From NCBI GenBank assembly GCA_031279915.1, contig JAITHO010000142.1:1-5919 (forward strand): a stretch of DNA of 5,919 bases, written 5' to 3'. A model generated the notes under the pieces. It ran no database searches, was not told the DNA's origin, and worked only from the letters and a program-made list of their open reading frames with translations. Positions within the stretch are counted from its first letter, which is position 1, and each line of letters starts with the position of its first letter. Both the position numbers and the translations under genes were made by a program. This DNA is from Tannerellaceae bacterium (lineage in GTDB: Bacteria > Bacteroidota > Bacteroidia > Bacteroidales > Tannerellaceae). This document shows, piece by piece, positions 1-5,419 of the stretch.

Positions 1-208
1 ATTGTATGTGTTTTTATATGATACAACTACAATCGTCCCAGCAGTCGATCGGAGATTCCCGCCTTCGCGGGAATGACCTATTTGGGCAGGCGGAATTACC
101 TTTTGACACATTTCGCGTCTCTACCAAGCCTGGAAAAAAAGAACCGACAAACACAACTCAACACATAAATTTTTTTCATTGTATAACTCTTTTAAAAACT
201 TATTTTTT
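1..208. other. Non-coding leader region upstream of the first gene
   Basis: I see no credible gene here. The stretch holds the palindromic hairpin at 55-74 and then an A/T-rich leader in front of the ATG at 209. There is no Shine-Dalgarno sequence before that ATG, which is normal for Bacteroidota; the leader is T-rich instead. A weak promoter candidate is TACCTTTTG at 97-105, which resembles the TAnnTTTG -7 box with one extra T, but I found no matching -33 element. The transcription start of the first gene is therefore not settled. Confidence 0.5.
55..74. repeat. Palindromic intergenic hairpin repeat (ATTCCC-N8-GGGAAT type)
   Basis: ATTCCCGC (55-62) and GCGGGAAT (67-74) are perfect inverted copies around a CTTC loop. 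The unit matches the ATTCCC-N8-GGGAAT form known as dRS3 in Neisseria, and similar GTCATTCCCGC-type hairpins are scattered through intergenic DNA in many bacterial phyla. Only one copy lies in this window, so its repeat status is inferred from resemblance. There is no T-tract on either side, so it is not a classical terminator. Confidence 0.6.
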
Positions 209-1438
209 ATGAAGACAAAATTACTTTCAGTTTTAGCAGTCATGCTTTTATCAATTGTCCCCTTGCTTTCGCAAGAAGATCCCTGGCACCTTGTTGCATA
301 TAGCCCGCAAGGCGCCGATACCCTCGAAGTGGCATCCTTCAACATGGAAGACAGCGTCGCGCGCATTGATCCACTGCTGAATGCCGCTCAAGAAATCGAA
401 GGCTTGAAGATTGTTTTTCAGAGCGGCCGAGAATTTCCCTGCAAAACCCTTGGGCCCTTCACCTTCGAACGCCGTGCGCGCGGAACGGGAACCGCCGTCG
501 AACCTATTTCGTCCTCTTCTTTGACAATCCGTACTGATGGGAGCACGACGAGGCTGACGAGCGATCTGCCGGTTTCTATCTTTGATATCAGAGGGAATCG
601 TCTGGTATTTGATAATCGGGGCGCTTTTTCGATGAATCTGTTGCCCGGGGTTTATATTGCCCGTGCTGGACAGCAGACGCAAAAGTTCTTTTCGTCTGGT
701 GGGCCGCTGGTGATCAATGCGCGAGAATCTGTCGCGAGCTTTGTTCAGACAAGAGCTGCAGCAGCGCCGGTTACGCGGGCGGAGTACCGTCCTTCTTATT
801 TGCATTTTTCATACGGCGACCAGTCTTTGGAACTCAATGTATCGATAAGATTCGATGAAGTTCAGTATTTTTTCGTCAACCGTCGCGGGGAGTTGCTTAT
901 CAATTTGAAAAATGGTGAAATGCTTATTTTGGAAGATTATTCAGGAAGTGTCGTTGCTTTTCTCGACAGGCCGATTGAGAATCCGAATGTGAATTTTCCG
1001 TTGGAGGAAAATAAGAAGTGGTGCGGGGCGGCGTATGGGATGGATTTTGTCACCGGCGAGAGCATAAACGTGTATTTATCGGCCTATCACCGCCTGGGCT
1101 ATATCCTTATTTATGATGTGACAAACAATAAGGAATATGCATACAGTGTCAAGGATATTGATCCTCATCTTTTTGAAAAATCTGGCAGATTTTCAGTGGT
1201 TATATCACCTTTTACCGGATATACACTTGCTATGACATACATAGAGCTATACCCTATTTTAAATGGACTTATGGTATGTTTTATGCATTTCGATAATTAC
1301 AGCATAGTTGACGAACTCGGTAGGGGCATTACTTACACGATTATCATTCCCACCACGTGGACGCAGACTGCGGATGATGGGATTATTGTCTCAACATCGG
1401 ATGGGGCACACAGTTTTAAGTTTCGGTATATTCCGTGA
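209..1438 (+). CDS. Secreted protein of unknown function with an internal module resembling a T9SS sorting domain
   Basis: I do not recognise a function for this 409-residue protein. The start at 209 is chosen because it gives a clean Sec signal peptide: a short basic N-terminus (MKTK), a hydrophobic core at about 5-20 and probable cleavage near LLS-Q at 21-22. An upstream in-frame start at 179 would add ten residues and spoil it. Residues 23-100 are a small mixed region beginning EDPWHLVAY. Residues about 104-161 resemble a type IX secretion type A sorting domain: a beta-rich stretch with SIFDIRGNRLV (123-133) and LLPGVYIARAG (144-154), followed by QKF. In typical cargo this module ends the protein, but here about 250 residues follow. 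A low-complexity linker rich in Ala, Thr and Arg (181-192) leads into a C-terminal region starting YLHFSYGDQSLEL, with NRRGELLINLKNGEML at 224-239. The gene stands alone and ends at a strong terminator. Its codon use is mixed and becomes more A/T-rich after about position 1080. Extracytoplasmic location is fairly sure; the role is not. Confidence 0.8.
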   Translation: MKTKLLSVLAVMLLSIVPLLSQEDPWHLVAYSPQGADTLEVASFNMEDSVARIDPLLNAAQEIEGLKIVFQSGREFPCKTLGPFTFERRARGTGTAVEPISSSSLTIRTDGSTTRLTSDLPVSIFDIRGNRLVFDNRGAFSMNLLPGVYIARAGQQTQKFFSSGGPLVINARESVASFVQTRAAAAPVTRAEYRPSYLHFSYGDQSLELNVSIRFDEVQYFFVNRRGELLINLKNGEMLILEDYSGSVVAFLDRPIENPNVNFPLEENKKWCGAAYGMDFVTGESINVYLSAYHRLGYILIYDVTNNKEYAYSVKDIDPHLFEKSGRFSVVISPFTGYTLAMTYIELYPILNGLMVCFMHFDNYSIVDELGRGITYTIIIPTTWTQTADDGIIVSTSDGAHSFKFRYIP

Positions 1439-1472
1439 CTGTGATGCTGTGATTCATAGCTTGTGAAAAGAG

Positions 1473-1505
1473 AGCCGCCTGAACATTTTGCTTAGGCGGC
1501 TTTTT
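1473..1505 (+). terminator. Intrinsic terminator of the secreted-protein gene
   Basis: AGCCGCCT (1473-1480) pairs perfectly with AGGCGGCT (1494-1501) around a 13-base loop, and the 3' arm runs straight into TTTTT followed by ATTTG. It lies 35 bases after the stop codon at 1438 and should end transcription of the secreted-protein gene before it meets the oppositely transcribed tRNA. Confidence 0.9.
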
Positions 1506-1529
1506 ATTTGCTGTGTTGGCATACACAAT

Positions 1530-1567
1530 AAAAAAAGTCCGCTACAAACTTCTGTTATGTAGCGGAC
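1530..1567 (-). terminator. Intrinsic terminator of tRNA-Asn (minus strand)
   Basis: GTCCGCTACA (1537-1546) and TGTAGCGGAC (1558-1567) form a perfect 10-bp stem with an 11-base loop. Read on the minus strand it is followed by seven T (A-run at 1530-1536). It starts 18 bases beyond the 3' end of the tRNA-Asn. It faces the plus-strand terminator at 1473-1505, so two convergent units are closed within about 100 bases. Confidence 0.9.
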
Positions 1568-1584
1568 CATAAAAAAACTCCAGG

Positions 1585-1658
1585 CTCTCCCTCTTGGACT
1601 TGAACCAAGGACCCTCTGATTAACAGTCAGATGCTCTAACCGACTGAGCTAAGGAAGA
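1585..1658 (-). tRNA. tRNA-Asn (anticodon GTT)
   Basis: The minus strand folds as a full 74-base cloverleaf. The acceptor stem is TCTTCCT with AGGGAGA (one T-G pair), the D arm is GCTC...GAGC, the anticodon stem TCTGA/TCAGA encloses the loop CTGTTAA with anticodon GTT at 1624-1622, and the T arm is CTTGG-TTCAAGT-CCAAG. The discriminator base is G (1585). The next bases are CCT, so the CCA tail is not encoded and must be added after transcription. It has its own promoter and terminator and appears to be a single-gene unit. Confidence 0.97.
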
Positions 1659-1666
1659 ATCGGATG

Positions 1667-1698
1667 CAAAAGTAAGCTATACATTTTATATGTGCAAT
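1667..1698 (-). promoter_or_regulatory. Promoter of tRNA-Asn (Bacteroidota -33/-7 type)
   Basis: On the minus strand TACTTTTG (1674-1667) matches the TAnnTTTG -7 consensus exactly. ATTG (1698-1695) stands 20 bases upstream as the -33 element. The -7 box ends eight bases before the tRNA 5' end at 1658, so the primary transcript would have almost no leader. Confidence 0.75.
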
Positions 1699-1718
1699 AG
1701 GCAGACGAAAAAAAGGAG

Positions 1719-1747
1719 TTGCGACGAACATTTTTTTCGTTTCTTTG
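1719..1747 (+). promoter_or_regulatory. Probable promoter of lptB
   Basis: TTG (1719-1721) and TTTCTTTG (1740-1747) are separated by 18 bases. The second element differs from TAnnTTTG only at its second base. Transcription would start around 1753, leaving a leader of only about ten bases before the ATG at 1764. It is back-to-back with the tRNA-Asn promoter at 1667-1698, with about 20 bases between the two -33 elements. Confidence 0.5.
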
Positions 1748-1763
1748 CAGAAATCTTATCATT

Positions 1764-2516
1764 ATGACAGACGAACAGAAAATGGTGTTACGCACCGATA
1801 ACTTGGTGAAGAAATACAAAATGCGCACGGTGGTCAATCACGTTTCCATCGAAGTAAAGCAAGGCGAAATCGTGGGCCTGCTAGGGCCAAACGGAGCCGG
1901 CAAAACCACTACTTTCTATATGGCCGTGGGCCTGGTCGCTCCCAACGAAGGGCGAATATTCCTGAACGATACCGATATAACATCCTTCCCCGTTTACAAA
2001 CGCGCACGTAGCGGCATCGGCTATCTGGCCCAAGAAGCCTCGATATTCCGCAAAATGACCGTCGACGATAACCTCCGCGCCGTCCTGCAAATGACCGGCA
2101 AAACCGATGCCGAGCAGAAAGAACAGCTCGAAAGCCTCATCGCCGAATTCGGACTCGCCAAGGTGCGACGCAACCTGGGCGACAGGCTCTCTGGCGGCGA
2201 ACGAAGGCGAGCCGAAATCGCCCGCTGCCTGGGCATCCATCCCAAATTCATTATGCTCGACGACCCCTTTGCCGGCGTCGACCCCATTGCCGTGCAAGAC
2301 ATACAGCACATCGTTGCTCGCCTAAAACATAAAAACATTGGCATACTGATCACCGACCACAACGTTCACGAAACCCTCAGCATCACCGATCGCGCCTACC
2401 TCCTCTTTGAAGGCAAAGTCCTTTTCCAAGGCACAGCCGAAGAACTTGCCGACAACGAAATTGTTCGCGAGAAATATCTTGGAAAAGACTTTCTGCTGAG
2501 GAAAAAGAATCTCTAA
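1764..2516 (+). CDS. lptB: LPS export system ATP-binding protein LptB
   Basis: This is the cytoplasmic ATPase of the LptBFG complex, which extracts lipopolysaccharide from the inner membrane and pushes it along the Lpt bridge to the outer membrane. The 250-residue length fits LptB (about 240 in E. coli). Visible motifs are Walker A GPNGAGKT (41-48), the Q-loop in GYLAQE (Q90), the signature LSGGERRR (142-149), Walker B FIMLD (162-166), the LptB-typical PFAGVDPI (168-175), and the switch histidine in ITDHN (H199). The C-terminus YLGKDF also matches LptB. The residue after the Walker B Asp is Asp167 (codon GAC at 2262-2264) where nearly all ABC ATPases, including E. coli LptB, have the catalytic Glu. 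ATG 1764 is preferred over TTG 1719, which lies inside the likely promoter; ATG 1782 is also possible. The partner genes lptF and lptG are not in the window. The identity is very secure; the effect of Asp167 is unknown. Confidence 0.96.
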   Translation: MTDEQKMVLRTDNLVKKYKMRTVVNHVSIEVKQGEIVGLLGPNGAGKTTTFYMAVGLVAPNEGRIFLNDTDITSFPVYKRARSGIGYLAQEASIFRKMTVDDNLRAVLQMTGKTDAEQKEQLESLIAEFGLAKVRRNLGDRLSGGERRRAEIARCLGIHPKFIMLDDPFAGVDPIAVQDIQHIVARLKHKNIGILITDHNVHETLSITDRAYLLFEGKVLFQGTAEELADNEIVREKYLGKDFLLRKKNL

Positions 2517-2520
2517 GTAC

Positions 2521-2566
2521 GATAATTGTCTCCTTGATCGCCCGACCATTCTTCTCCACAATTATC
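2521..2566. repeat. Inverted repeat between lptB and the methyltransferase gene
   Basis: GATAATTGT (2521-2529) and ACAATTATC (2558-2566) are perfect 9-base inverted copies separated by 28 bases. The stem is A/T-rich and no T-tract follows, so it is not a convincing terminator. It starts four bases after the lptB stop codon and ends 24 bases before the next ATG. It could be an operator, an mRNA processing stem, or chance. Confidence 0.45.
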
Positions 2567-2590
2567 TCCACCAGACCCTAACTTTATTCC

Positions 2591-3118
2591 ATGAGAAAAT
2601 TAAAAGTAACAGAGCTTAATCGCCTAAGCATCGCCGAATACAAGGCCGAAAGCAAACTCCCCATAGCGGTAGTCCTTGATAATATAAGGAGTTTGTACAA
2701 CGTAGGATCTATATTCCGCAGCTGCGACGCTCTTCGGATCGAAGAAATCTACCTCTGCGGCATAACAGCCTGCCCCCCCAATGCCGAGATTCACAAAACC
2801 GCTCTCGGAGCCGAAGACTCCGTTAGCTGGCGATATTTTGCCGACGCCGCAACAGCCATCAACGAACTGAAAAACAAGAAATACACCATCTGCGCCGTTG
2901 AACAGGCCGATCCAAGCATCATGCTCAACGAATGGACGCCCCAAGCAGGCGAGAAATATGCTGTAGTCTTTGGGCACGAAGTAAAAGGAATAGCGCAAGC
3001 GATTGTAGACCTCTGCGACTACTGCATCGAAATCCCACAATTCGGCACAAAACACTCGCTGAACGTTGCCGTTGCCGCAGGAATTGTGTTGTGGGAAATG
3101 GGAAATAAGCTAAGATGA
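2591..3118 (+). CDS. SpoU/TrmH-family RNA 2'-O-methyltransferase
   Basis: This is predicted to transfer a methyl group from S-adenosylmethionine to a ribose 2'-OH of tRNA or rRNA, in the cytoplasm. The 175 residues are essentially the bare SPOUT catalytic domain with a trefoil knot. Motif 1 is DNIRSLYNVGSIFRSCDA (30-47), including N37 and the catalytic-type Arg R43. Motif 2 is VVFGHEVKGI (125-134) with G128, E130 and G133. Motif 3 is IPQFGTKHSLNVAVA (148-162) with the SLNV cofactor loop. It lacks the N-terminal L30e-like substrate domain of RlmB, so its size is nearer TrmL/TrmH; the RNA target cannot be told from sequence alone. It lies 74 bases downstream of lptB on the same strand and could be co-transcribed with it. 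No clear terminator follows its stop codon. The family is sure; the substrate is unknown, so I give no gene symbol. Confidence 0.93.
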   Translation: MRKLKVTELNRLSIAEYKAESKLPIAVVLDNIRSLYNVGSIFRSCDALRIEEIYLCGITACPPNAEIHKTALGAEDSVSWRYFADAATAINELKNKKYTICAVEQADPSIMLNEWTPQAGEKYAVVFGHEVKGIAQAIVDLCDYCIEIPQFGTKHSLNVAVAAGIVLWEMGNKLR

Positions 3119-3206
3119 GGCAAATTGAAAGCTCCGGAATTACGATGCATCTTAAGGTCACGTATCATACAAAGCTGGAGATATAGCCAGGAAAACAAAA
3201 TCTGAA

Positions 3207-3236
3207 TTAGCAAGTTTCATTTTTTTCTTATATTTG
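3207..3236 (+). promoter_or_regulatory. Promoter of the SRP RNA gene
   Basis: TATATTTG (3229-3236) matches the Bacteroidota -7 consensus TAnnTTTG exactly. TTAG (3207-3210), 18 bases upstream, is the best -33 candidate but a weak one. The -7 box ends four bases before the first paired base of the RNA (3241), which fits a start at or just before the mature 5' end. Confidence 0.7.
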
Positions 3237-3240
3237 CGCC

Positions 3241-3340
3241 GGGTAAGTCCTACACGGCTAGCTCCCTCGGAATTCCCCCAGGGCTTGATCGCAGCAAGGG
3301 TACGCAGGTTGTAGCGGCGCGATGTAGTAAGCTTACCCAC
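3241..3340 (+). ncRNA. ffs: Signal recognition particle RNA, small bacterial type (4.5S)
   Basis: This is the RNA scaffold of the signal recognition particle, which binds Ffh and FtsY to target nascent membrane proteins. It is a single long hairpin of about 100 bases. GGGTAAG (3241-3247) pairs with CTTACCC (3332-3338), CTACA (3250-3254) with TGTAG (3323-3327), and GCTA (3257-3260) with TAGC (3312-3315). The Ffh-binding domain IV is recognisable: CAGG (3279-3282) opposes AGCA (3293-3296), followed by AGGGTA, and the 3' side carries the conserved GATGTAG. The ten apical bases between CAGG and AGCA are GCTTGATCGC; by eye they give two G-C pairs and a six-base loop, not the common GGAA tetraloop. 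An own promoter precedes it and a T-run follows. Open frames crossing this region on the minus strand are spurious. The ends are estimated from the pairing and may be a few bases off. Confidence 0.92.
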
Positions 3341-3346
3341 TTTTTT
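3332..3346 (+). terminator. 3' end of ffs: closing arm plus T-tract
   Basis: The terminal arm CTTACCC (3332-3338) of the SRP RNA is followed, after AC, by six T (3341-3346). The RNA's own closing stem probably acts as its terminator. With only 7 bp of outer stem, partial read-through into the gene starting at 3359 is plausible. Confidence 0.55.
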
Positions 3347-3358
3347 GCTTAAACTTGT

Positions 3359-3898
3359 ATGGAAGAAAAGAGAAATTCGCTGCTAAAAAGCGCCATGTTT
3401 TATGGTCTGTTGCTGGGCGCTTTCCAAGTCATTAAATATATGTTTTTCATTATCGGAACTTTTTTCCCGACATTCAGTTCCGTCAGCATTATTCTCGCTC
3501 CTCTCACGGTGGTTTTTGCATATTTTTTCACAAAGGTATATAAGGTAATAGTTGGCGGAAAAATCCGTTTTGGGCATGCATGGCGGTTTGGCGTCCTCCT
3601 GTTTTTCTTTGCAGCCTTAATCGAATCTCTCCCTCAATACATTTTTTATCAATATATCGCAACTCCCGAATATATGAGCGCCCTAATTGATGAGGCATTA
3701 AAACTTGCCGACTCGATGATGATTGGCGGACAGATGAAAGAGGAACTCTCGGCCCAGCTTGCAGCTCTCACCCCCATACACCTAACTTTCCAGGGAATTG
3801 CAACGAACGTAATCTACGGAATCATATTCTCCGTCCCGATTGCCGCCATACTTTGCCGAAAAACTCTCTCCAATGATTATATGGATCTCTACAAATAA
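3359..3898 (+). CDS. DUF4199-family integral membrane protein
   Basis: This 179-residue inner-membrane protein of unknown function belongs by its pattern to DUF4199, a family found mainly in Bacteroidota. Four hydrophobic helices are visible at about 13-36, 40-62, 75-100 and 146-166. The family-like segment KIRFGHAWRFGVLL (68-81) opens the third helix, and a polar, acidic loop (about 101-140, starting TPEYMSALIDEALKLAD) sits before the last one. The fourth helix ends in NVIYGIIFSVPIAAIL, also typical. The start ATG at 3359 lies 12 bases after the T-tract of ffs with no Shine-Dalgarno. Its transcript must either read through the ffs terminator or start from a promoter within the end of ffs. 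A family 2 glycosyltransferase follows after 9 bases, a pairing I associate with Bacteroidota. This suggests a shared role in lipid-linked sugar or envelope metabolism, but that is inference from neighbourhood only. Confidence 0.85.
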   Translation: MEEKRNSLLKSAMFYGLLLGAFQVIKYMFFIIGTFFPTFSSVSIILAPLTVVFAYFFTKVYKVIVGGKIRFGHAWRFGVLLFFFAALIESLPQYIFYQYIATPEYMSALIDEALKLADSMMIGGQMKEELSAQLAALTPIHLTFQGIATNVIYGIIFSVPIAAILCRKTLSNDYMDLYK

Positions 3899-3907
3899 CT
3901 CAATATT

Positions 3908-4855
3908 ATGGACATTTCAATAGTTATTCCATTGTACAACGAGGCGGAATCATTGCCCGAACTTTACGAATGGATTGTCAGAGTTATGAATGACAATCAT
4001 TTTTCTTACGAAATCATATTCGTTGACGATGGCAGCGTCGACAATTCGTGGGAAGTTATCGAAAAGATTCAAGGCCAAGGCCTCGATGTCCGTGCAATAA
4101 AATTCCGCCGCAACTATGGCAAATCTCCCGCCCTGCATTGCGGATTCCAACGCGCCAAAGGCAACGTCGTCATAACAATGGACGCTGACTTGCAAGATAG
4201 TCCCGACGAAATCCCTGAACTATACCGGATGATAGCCGAAGAAGGATACGACCTGGTTTCCGGATGGAAGAAAAAGCGCTACGACCCTTTTTCGAAAACT
4301 ATCCCAACCAAACTGTTTAACGCCACCGCTCGCAAGTTTTCCGGGATTTGTCTGCATGATTTCAATTGCGGACTGAAAGCCTATAAGAATATTGTTGTGA
4401 AAAATATTGAAGTCTACAACGATATGCATCGTTATATTCCTTACTTGGCCAAAATCTCAGGCTTCAATAAAATCGGAGAGAAAATAGTTCAGCATCAAGC
4501 TCGCAAATATGGCGTGACCAAGTTTGGGCTCAATAGGTTTGTTAATGGATATCTCGATCTTATTACCCTTTGGTTTACCTCACGATTTGGCAAAAAGCCC
4601 ATGCACATATTTGGGCTCTGGGGGAGCTTGATGTTTATGATAGGATTCGGCGCTCTTATTTATGTGTTGACGATGAAGCTAATCTCAATCATCTCCGGCG
4701 ATTTGAGGCCTCTCGTTACCAACTCTCCATACTTCTACATATCTCTCACGGCCATGATACTCGGTACGCAGCTTTTCCTCGCTGGCTTCCTTGGCGAACT
4801 TATTTCCAGAAATTCGCCCAAGCGTAACCATTATCAAATAGAAAGTGAACTGTAA
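3908..4855 (+). CDS. Membrane-anchored family 2 glycosyltransferase (polyprenyl-phosphate sugar transferase type)
   Basis: A 315-residue GT2 enzyme of the DPM1/GtrB/ArnC type, expected to move a sugar from a nucleotide donor onto undecaprenyl phosphate at the inner face of the cytoplasmic membrane. The GT-A domain covers about 1-225. It shows the N-terminal strand SIVIPLYNEAESL (4-16), the nucleotide-binding FVDDGSVD (38-45), the metal-binding DADLQD (92-97), and the family segment NATARKFSGICLHDFNCGLKAY around the acceptor site. The later HQARKYGVTKFG resembles the conserved H-R-x-x-G-x-S/T-K segment. Two C-terminal transmembrane helices follow at about 234-258 and 275-298, as in GtrB, with a basic tail. 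The start ATG is 9 bases after the DUF4199 stop codon, with no ribosome-binding site, so the two are very likely one operon. The sugar and its destination cannot be read from the sequence. Confidence 0.93.
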   Translation: MDISIVIPLYNEAESLPELYEWIVRVMNDNHFSYEIIFVDDGSVDNSWEVIEKIQGQGLDVRAIKFRRNYGKSPALHCGFQRAKGNVVITMDADLQDSPDEIPELYRMIAEEGYDLVSGWKKKRYDPFSKTIPTKLFNATARKFSGICLHDFNCGLKAYKNIVVKNIEVYNDMHRYIPYLAKISGFNKIGEKIVQHQARKYGVTKFGLNRFVNGYLDLITLWFTSRFGKKPMHIFGLWGSLMFMIGFGALIYVLTMKLISIISGDLRPLVTNSPYFYISLTAMILGTQLFLAGFLGELISRNSPKRNHYQIESEL

Positions 4856-4858
4856 TAC

Positions 4859-4870
4859 ATATATATATAT
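4859..4870. repeat. (AT)6 microsatellite in the nitroreductase leader
   Basis: Six perfect AT units fill most of the 16-base gap between the glycosyltransferase stop (4853-4855) and the next ATG (4872). The tract occupies the place where a ribosome-binding site would lie. Confidence 0.8.
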
Positions 4871-4871
4871 T

Positions 4872-5384
4872 ATGAACCTACTTGAACTTATCCGCAAACG
4901 CTGCTCGATCCGACGCTACAATCCGCAGACCGTCGAACAGGAAAAGATTAACTATCTTCTCGAAGCCGGACGGCTATCGCCTTCCGCATGTAATAACCAG
5001 CCGTGGTACTTCATTGCGGCGCAATCCGATGGCGATCGGAGCAAAATCCTTGAAGCCTACCCACGCGAATGGGCTAAACCCGTTCCCCTCTTCATCCTTA
5101 TTTGCGGCGACCACAGCCAGTCCTGGAAGCGACCCGCCGACGGTAAAGACCATCTCGACATCGACGCAGGGATAGCTGCCGCACATATCTGCCTTGCAGC
5201 AACCGAGATGGAGCTTGGAAGCTGCATCATCTGCCACTTCGACGTCCCGCTTGTGACGCAACATTTCGGCCTTCCTCCCACAATCGAGCCCCTCATCATT
5301 ATTTCAGTAGGCTATCCTGATGATCCCGCACTGTTCGACACAACTCTCAAACGGCGCAAGGACTTGAAGGATATTCTGAGATGA
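4872..5384 (+). CDS. Nitroreductase-family flavoprotein
   Basis: A 170-residue cytoplasmic, presumably FMN-binding, NAD(P)H-dependent oxidoreductase of the nitroreductase superfamily; the physiological substrate is unknown. Motifs are the N-terminal phosphate-binding pattern LIRKRCSIRRY (6-16, with R10, S12 and R14), LSPSACNNQPW (35-45), and the helix HLDIDAGIAAAHICLAATEMELGSC in the second half. A strand IIISVGYP near the C-terminus precedes a typical Lys/Arg-rich end. It is at the short end for the family but complete. ATG 4872 is chosen because the family motif starts directly after it (MNLLELI); an in-frame ATG at 4845 would overlap the glycosyltransferase gene by 11 bases and add an unlikely MNCNTYIYI extension. 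It sits 16 bases after the glycosyltransferase and touches the apbE gene, which also handles flavin. A shared flavin or redox role is possible but not shown. Confidence 0.93.
   Translation: MNLLELIRKRCSIRRYNPQTVEQEKINYLLEAGRLSPSACNNQPWYFIAAQSDGDRSKILEAYPREWAKPVPLFILICGDHSQSWKRPADGKDHLDIDAGIAAAHICLAATEMELGSCIICHFDVPLVTQHFGLPPTIEPLIIISVGYPDDPALFDTTLKRRKDLKDILR
5367..5371 (+). promoter_or_regulatory. Shine-Dalgarno-like AAGGA before the upstream apbE start
   Basis: AAGGA lies nine bases before ATG 5381, inside the end of the nitroreductase gene. That ATG overlaps the nitroreductase stop as ATGA (5381-5384), an arrangement that favours translational coupling. It supports 5381 as a possible apbE start against the signal-peptide argument for 5420. 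Because the phylum uses Shine-Dalgarno sequences sparingly, the weight is modest. Confidence 0.35.
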
Positions 5385-5419
5385 GCCTCCGGCCGCTATC
5401 CATTAAAACTCTTGATAGC

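Noticed and set aside
6..212. Open frame on the plus strand encoding a 68-residue peptide with SRLRGND
   Set aside because: It is simply the translation of the hairpin repeat at 55-74 and its flanks; peptides with this string are a common artefact of such repeats. It has no domain, no ribosome-binding site, and overlaps the start of the secreted-protein gene.
251..805. Long minus-strand open frame (184 residues) opposite the secreted-protein gene
   Set aside because: It is antisense to a gene with a clear signal peptide and domain-like pattern; the translation is rich in Arg, Ser and Cys without any recognisable motif, as expected of a shadow frame.
1530..1567. Hairpin 1537-1567 as a bidirectional terminator
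   Set aside because: The T-tract exists only on the minus strand; on the plus strand the stem is followed by CATAAAAAAA, so it serves the tRNA side only.
1881..2309. Minus-strand open frame of 142 residues inside lptB
   Set aside because: It is antisense to the highly conserved ABC ATPase motifs and has no start signal or domain of its own.
3158..3340. Minus-strand open frame of 60 residues
   Set aside because: It lies across the SRP RNA gene and its promoter, and its composition follows the RNA structure, so it is not a protein gene.
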